A stretch of DNA of 64,000 nt from CAJGDV01 sp036667875 (GTDB lineage: Bacteria > Bacillota_I > Bacilli_A > RF39 > UBA660), in assembly GCA_036667875.1 (NCBI GenBank), contig JAVWTD010000005.1, positions 1 through 64,000 of the forward strand, in the 5' to 3' direction. The notes beneath the pieces are model-generated. The model saw nothing but the letters and a program-made list of their open reading frames with translations, was not told where the DNA came from and did no database searches. The translations under genes were made by a program, and so were the position numbers. This document shows positions 61,982-64,000 of the stretch, piece after piece. The number at the start of each line of letters is the position of its first letter. Position 1 is the first letter of the stretch.

Positions 61982-62539
61982 TTAGGCTCTTGAATCGTAT
62001 TCTCCGTCTTTGGTAGAAACGATAATCTTTTCACCTTGTTCAATGAATAATGGTACTTTTACCATTAATCCATTATCCATGAATGCATCTTTTTTTGCAT
62101 TATTTGTGGTATTTCCTTTTACTGCAGGTTCTGTACTTTCAACAGTATATTCAATTTTGTCAGGTAATTCTAATCCTAACATTTCTCCTTGAAAATATGT
62201 TACGTATACATTTAAACCGTCTTTTAAGAATTCTGCATTAGCGCCGATTTGATCTTTAGTAAGTTCACTTTGATCGTATGTTTCCATATTCATGAAATTA
62301 CATGTTTTTCCGTCAGCATATAGAAATTGCATTTCATTTTTTTCAATCATTGCTTTTTCTAATTTAATACTTGTATTAAATGTTTTTTCAACATTTGAGC
62401 CAGTTCTAAGGTTTTTTAATTTAGCTTTAACAAAAGCTGCTCCTTTTCCTGGTTTTACGTGTTGAAATTCAACAACTTGATATATATTACCTTCGAAAAG
62501 AAAAGTCATACCATTTTTTATATCGTTAATATTAAACAT
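61982..62539 (-). CDS. efp: Translation elongation factor P
   Basis: A 185-residue EF-P with FNINDIKNGMTFLFEGNIYQVVEFQHVKPGKGAAFV. The Lys in the PGKG loop (KPGKGAAF) is the tip residue that contacts the tRNA in polyproline stalls. It ends IIVSTKDGEYDSRA as usual. A Bacillus-like form. GGAGGTAAT precedes the ATG. Confidence 0.96.
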   Translation of the reverse strand: MFNINDIKNGMTFLFEGNIYQVVEFQHVKPGKGAAFVKAKLKNLRTGSNVEKTFNTSIKLEKAMIEKNEMQFLYADGKTCNFMNMETYDQSELTKDQIGANAEFLKDGLNVYVTYFQGEMLGLELPDKIEYTVESTEPAVKGNTTNNAKKDAFMDNGLMVKVPLFIEQGEKIIVSTKDGEYDSRA

Positions 62540-62603
62540 AATTACCTCCGTTGTTTCATTTCATTAGATAAAAAGAGTAGTCAATTTTAAATAAAATGTG
62601 CTA

Positions 62604-62771
62604 CTATTTTTTTTCTTTATGTGAAGTAGATTTTCTACATTTTGGGCAGAATTTGTTTAATTCTAAACGTTCTGTAGTGTTTCTTTTGTTTTTTTCTGTA
62701 CGGTAGTTTTCCATTTTACATTCTGTACATTGAAGAGTAATTCTTTCTCTATTTTCGCCTTTTTTTGCCAT
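62604..62771 (-). CDS. rpmG: Ribosomal protein L33
   Basis: A 55-residue zinc-ribbon L33: MAKKGENRERITLQCTECK, then KFCPKCRKSTSHKE (two CxxC pairs, the zinc-containing form). ATG 62771 follows GAGGGAAA; the ORF extension to 62795 includes the ribosome site. Confidence 0.93.
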   Translation of the reverse strand: MAKKGENRERITLQCTECKMENYRTEKNKRNTTERLELNKFCPKCRKSTSHKEKK

Positions 62772-62849
62772 GATTTTCCCTCCTTCTCGTTTCATACGTA
62801 CATATTATAGCAAATAAAACGACAAATGAAAAGTTTTTTTTGAGTTATT

Positions 62850-64000
62850 TTACTTATTATACATATTAAAATATATATCTGATACTTCTTTTGTAATTCT
62901 TTTGGTTATAAATGATGTATATTCATTATTATTTATAACTGCAATATCTGGATTAATTACTGTAAATGTAACGGTTGGATCGTAATATGGTGCATATCCT
63001 ACGAATGATGAGGATATTGTTTCGGTGTCTATTTTACCGTCTTTGTTTGAATCTATAAAACTTTGGGAAGTTCCTGTTTTTCCAGCGGGATTAAATGTGG
63101 GTTCTATATAATAATAGCCTGTTCCTCCTGGTGTTAGGACTTCTCTTAGTCCTTCTAATGTTCTACTGAAGTAAATTGGTTCGGTTGTTATTTTGTTTAT
63201 AATTGATGGTTTGTTTTCTATTATGTTGTTGTTTTTATTATCTTTGATGTACATTACTAAAAATGGTTTAAGTCTTTCTCCTTTGTTGGCAATCGTTGAA
63301 ACATATTGAGATAGTTCGATAGGTGTATATGTGTCATACTGTCCAATAGCGAGATCTAATAGGTGTCCTGCTACATCACTTTTGCCGATAAATCCAATTT
63401 TTTCGTTTGGTAGGTCTATTTCAGTTTTAAGTCCAAGTCCAAATTCTTTAAATGTTTCTCGATATAATTTGAAGGCATTTAAATCTAGGCTTAGTGGGTT
63501 GTCATAGGAATAATAGCCTTTCCCTACTTTTATTGCAGTATGAAATTGAAATGTATTTGAAGAGTATTTTAGGGCACTTATATCATTTAATACTCCAAGG
63601 TATCTAAATGAACATTTTTCTGGTGTTGATTTTATTTTAATGCAACTGTCTTCTCTAACTTCGCCTATTCTTAATCCACCATTATTGTAGCCAACTATGT
63701 GTGATGCTGCTTTAACGGTCGAACCGACAGTTACGGATGAGGTTATTAGTGAGGCTGTATTGTCATAAAATTTATTGTCTATTAGTGTAATTGATGCGAA
63801 TGTTTTTATTTGTCCTGTTTTTGGGTCTGTTATTATTACATGGGATTTATTTAAATATTCTGTATTTGGTTCTTCTTTGGCTCTGGTTAGGTTTCTTTTT
63901 ATTATTTCTTCTGTTTTTTGTTGTAAATCTATGTCTATTGAAAGGTATATGTCGTTTCCTTTTTCTCCTTCTTCTATTAGGGTATAAACATTATTTTTTA
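62850..64000 (-). CDS. Class B penicillin-binding protein (PBP2-type), C-terminal part
   Basis: The frame is open from the TAA at 62850 to the window edge and lacks its 5' end. Translating the minus strand gives the transpeptidase domain: the SxxK nucleophile in GSTVKAASHI (near 63715-63730), the SxN in YSSNTFQF, and the KTG box in NPAGKTGTSQ. It is preceded by KSHVIITDPKTGQIKTF. The order and spacing match class B, PBP2/FtsI-type D,D-transpeptidases. It cross-links wall peptides outside the membrane. The only Met in the frame is internal, so a 134-residue ORF reading is a fragment. Confidence 0.9.
   Translation of the reverse strand, partial: KNNVYTLIEEGEKGNDIYLSIDIDLQQKTEEIIKRNLTRAKEEPNTEYLNKSHVIITDPKTGQIKTFASITLIDNKFYDNTASLITSSVTVGSTVKAASHIVGYNNGGLRIGEVREDSCIKIKSTPEKCSFRYLGVLNDISALKYSSNTFQFHTAIKVGKGYYSYDNPLSLDLNAFKLYRETFKEFGLGLKTEIDLPNEKIGFIGKSDVAGHLLDLAIGQYDTYTPIELSQYVSTIANKGERLKPFLVMYIKDNKNNNIIENKPSIINKITTEPIYFSRTLEGLREVLTPGGTGYYYIEPTFNPAGKTGTSQSFIDSNKDGKIDTETISSSFVGYAPYYDPTVTFTVINPDIAVINNNEYTSFITKRITKEVSDIYFNMYNK

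Noticed and set aside
1..64000. CRISPR array, insertion sequence or prophage
   Set aside because: I found no regularly spaced repeats, transposase or phage structural genes; the only sizeable direct repeats are the 105-bp coding repeat and the 55-bp assembly duplicate.
1..64000. Mycoplasma genetic code (TGA = Trp)
   Set aside because: TGA ends the merR gene at a sensible position and tryptophans in conserved motifs (for example WCGPC) are TGG; wall-synthesis genes are present.

Overview
The window is about 64 kb of very AT-rich chromosome from an uncultured, low-GC Gram-positive bacterium (Bacillota). It is probably a Bacilli or Mollicutes-neighbour lineage of the gut type seen as metagenome assemblies. 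The evidence is an infC-rpmI-rplT operon, a serS T-box leader, AddAB rather than RecBCD, SmpB/tmRNA, a SpoVIF-like sporulation protein and SipW-type signal peptidases. MurI and a class B penicillin-binding protein show that it builds a peptidoglycan wall. TGA serves as a stop codon, so it does not use the Mycoplasma code. Two runs of exactly 100 N mark scaffold joins.

Layout. 1-4.4 kb: a GT4 glycosyltransferase fused to an APH-type kinase, then a MerR regulator (19-bp-spacer promoter) with a lone VirD4-like ATPase. 4.4-12.5 kb: a perR-rubrerythrin operon behind a 7-1-7 Per/Fur box, an alpha/beta hydrolase - acyltransferase - zinc-ribbon membrane protein trio, two thioredoxins with a ferredoxin-thioredoxin-reductase-like protein, an acidic repeat protein, a DUF4358-like lipoprotein and galU. 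12.5-23.8 kb: pcrA, murI, a GT2, serS with T-box, addA, addB and a SpoVIF-like gene. 44.5-64 kb: housekeeping genes, namely der, ysxC, a ComEC-like MBL protein with a DUF3006 partner, a cation-efflux protein, tRNA-Gln, tRNA-Glu, tmRNA, smpB, capA-like, two rnr paralogs, rmuC, infC-rpmI-rplT, efp, rpmG and the 3' part of a PBP2-type gene.

The remarkable part is 23.9-44.3 kb, nearly all on the minus strand. It encodes three signal-peptidase-fold proteins: a SipW type with Ser/His, a second Ser/His one carrying a long cytoplasmic tail that ends in a degenerate EAL-like domain, and one that has lost the catalytic residues. With them are at least seven predicted exported proteins with SipW/TasA-style leaders (a hydrophobic segment closing with motifs such as TYAWF, TLAWF, TFAKY, TYSKY), including a 1.2-kDa-residue-scale (about 1,230 aa) GLUG-type protein. 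A membrane-anchored McrB-like AAA+ ATPase sits beside a DUF2357-like partner without a nuclease domain, and a two-gene module (46-aa protein plus about 545-aa protein) is present twice in tandem. My inference is a dedicated system for exporting and assembling a surface fibre or matrix, with AAA+ and possibly cyclic-dinucleotide-type control on the cytoplasmic side. I know of no described system with this composition.

A technical point changes the annotation. The 100-N gap at 30390-30489 is flanked by two identical 55-bp copies. Collapsing the copies and the Ns (155 bp) joins two apparently separate ORFs in frame into one 720-residue protein. The other gap (7025-7124) shows no such overlap and probably hides more than 100 bp of an acyltransferase gene.
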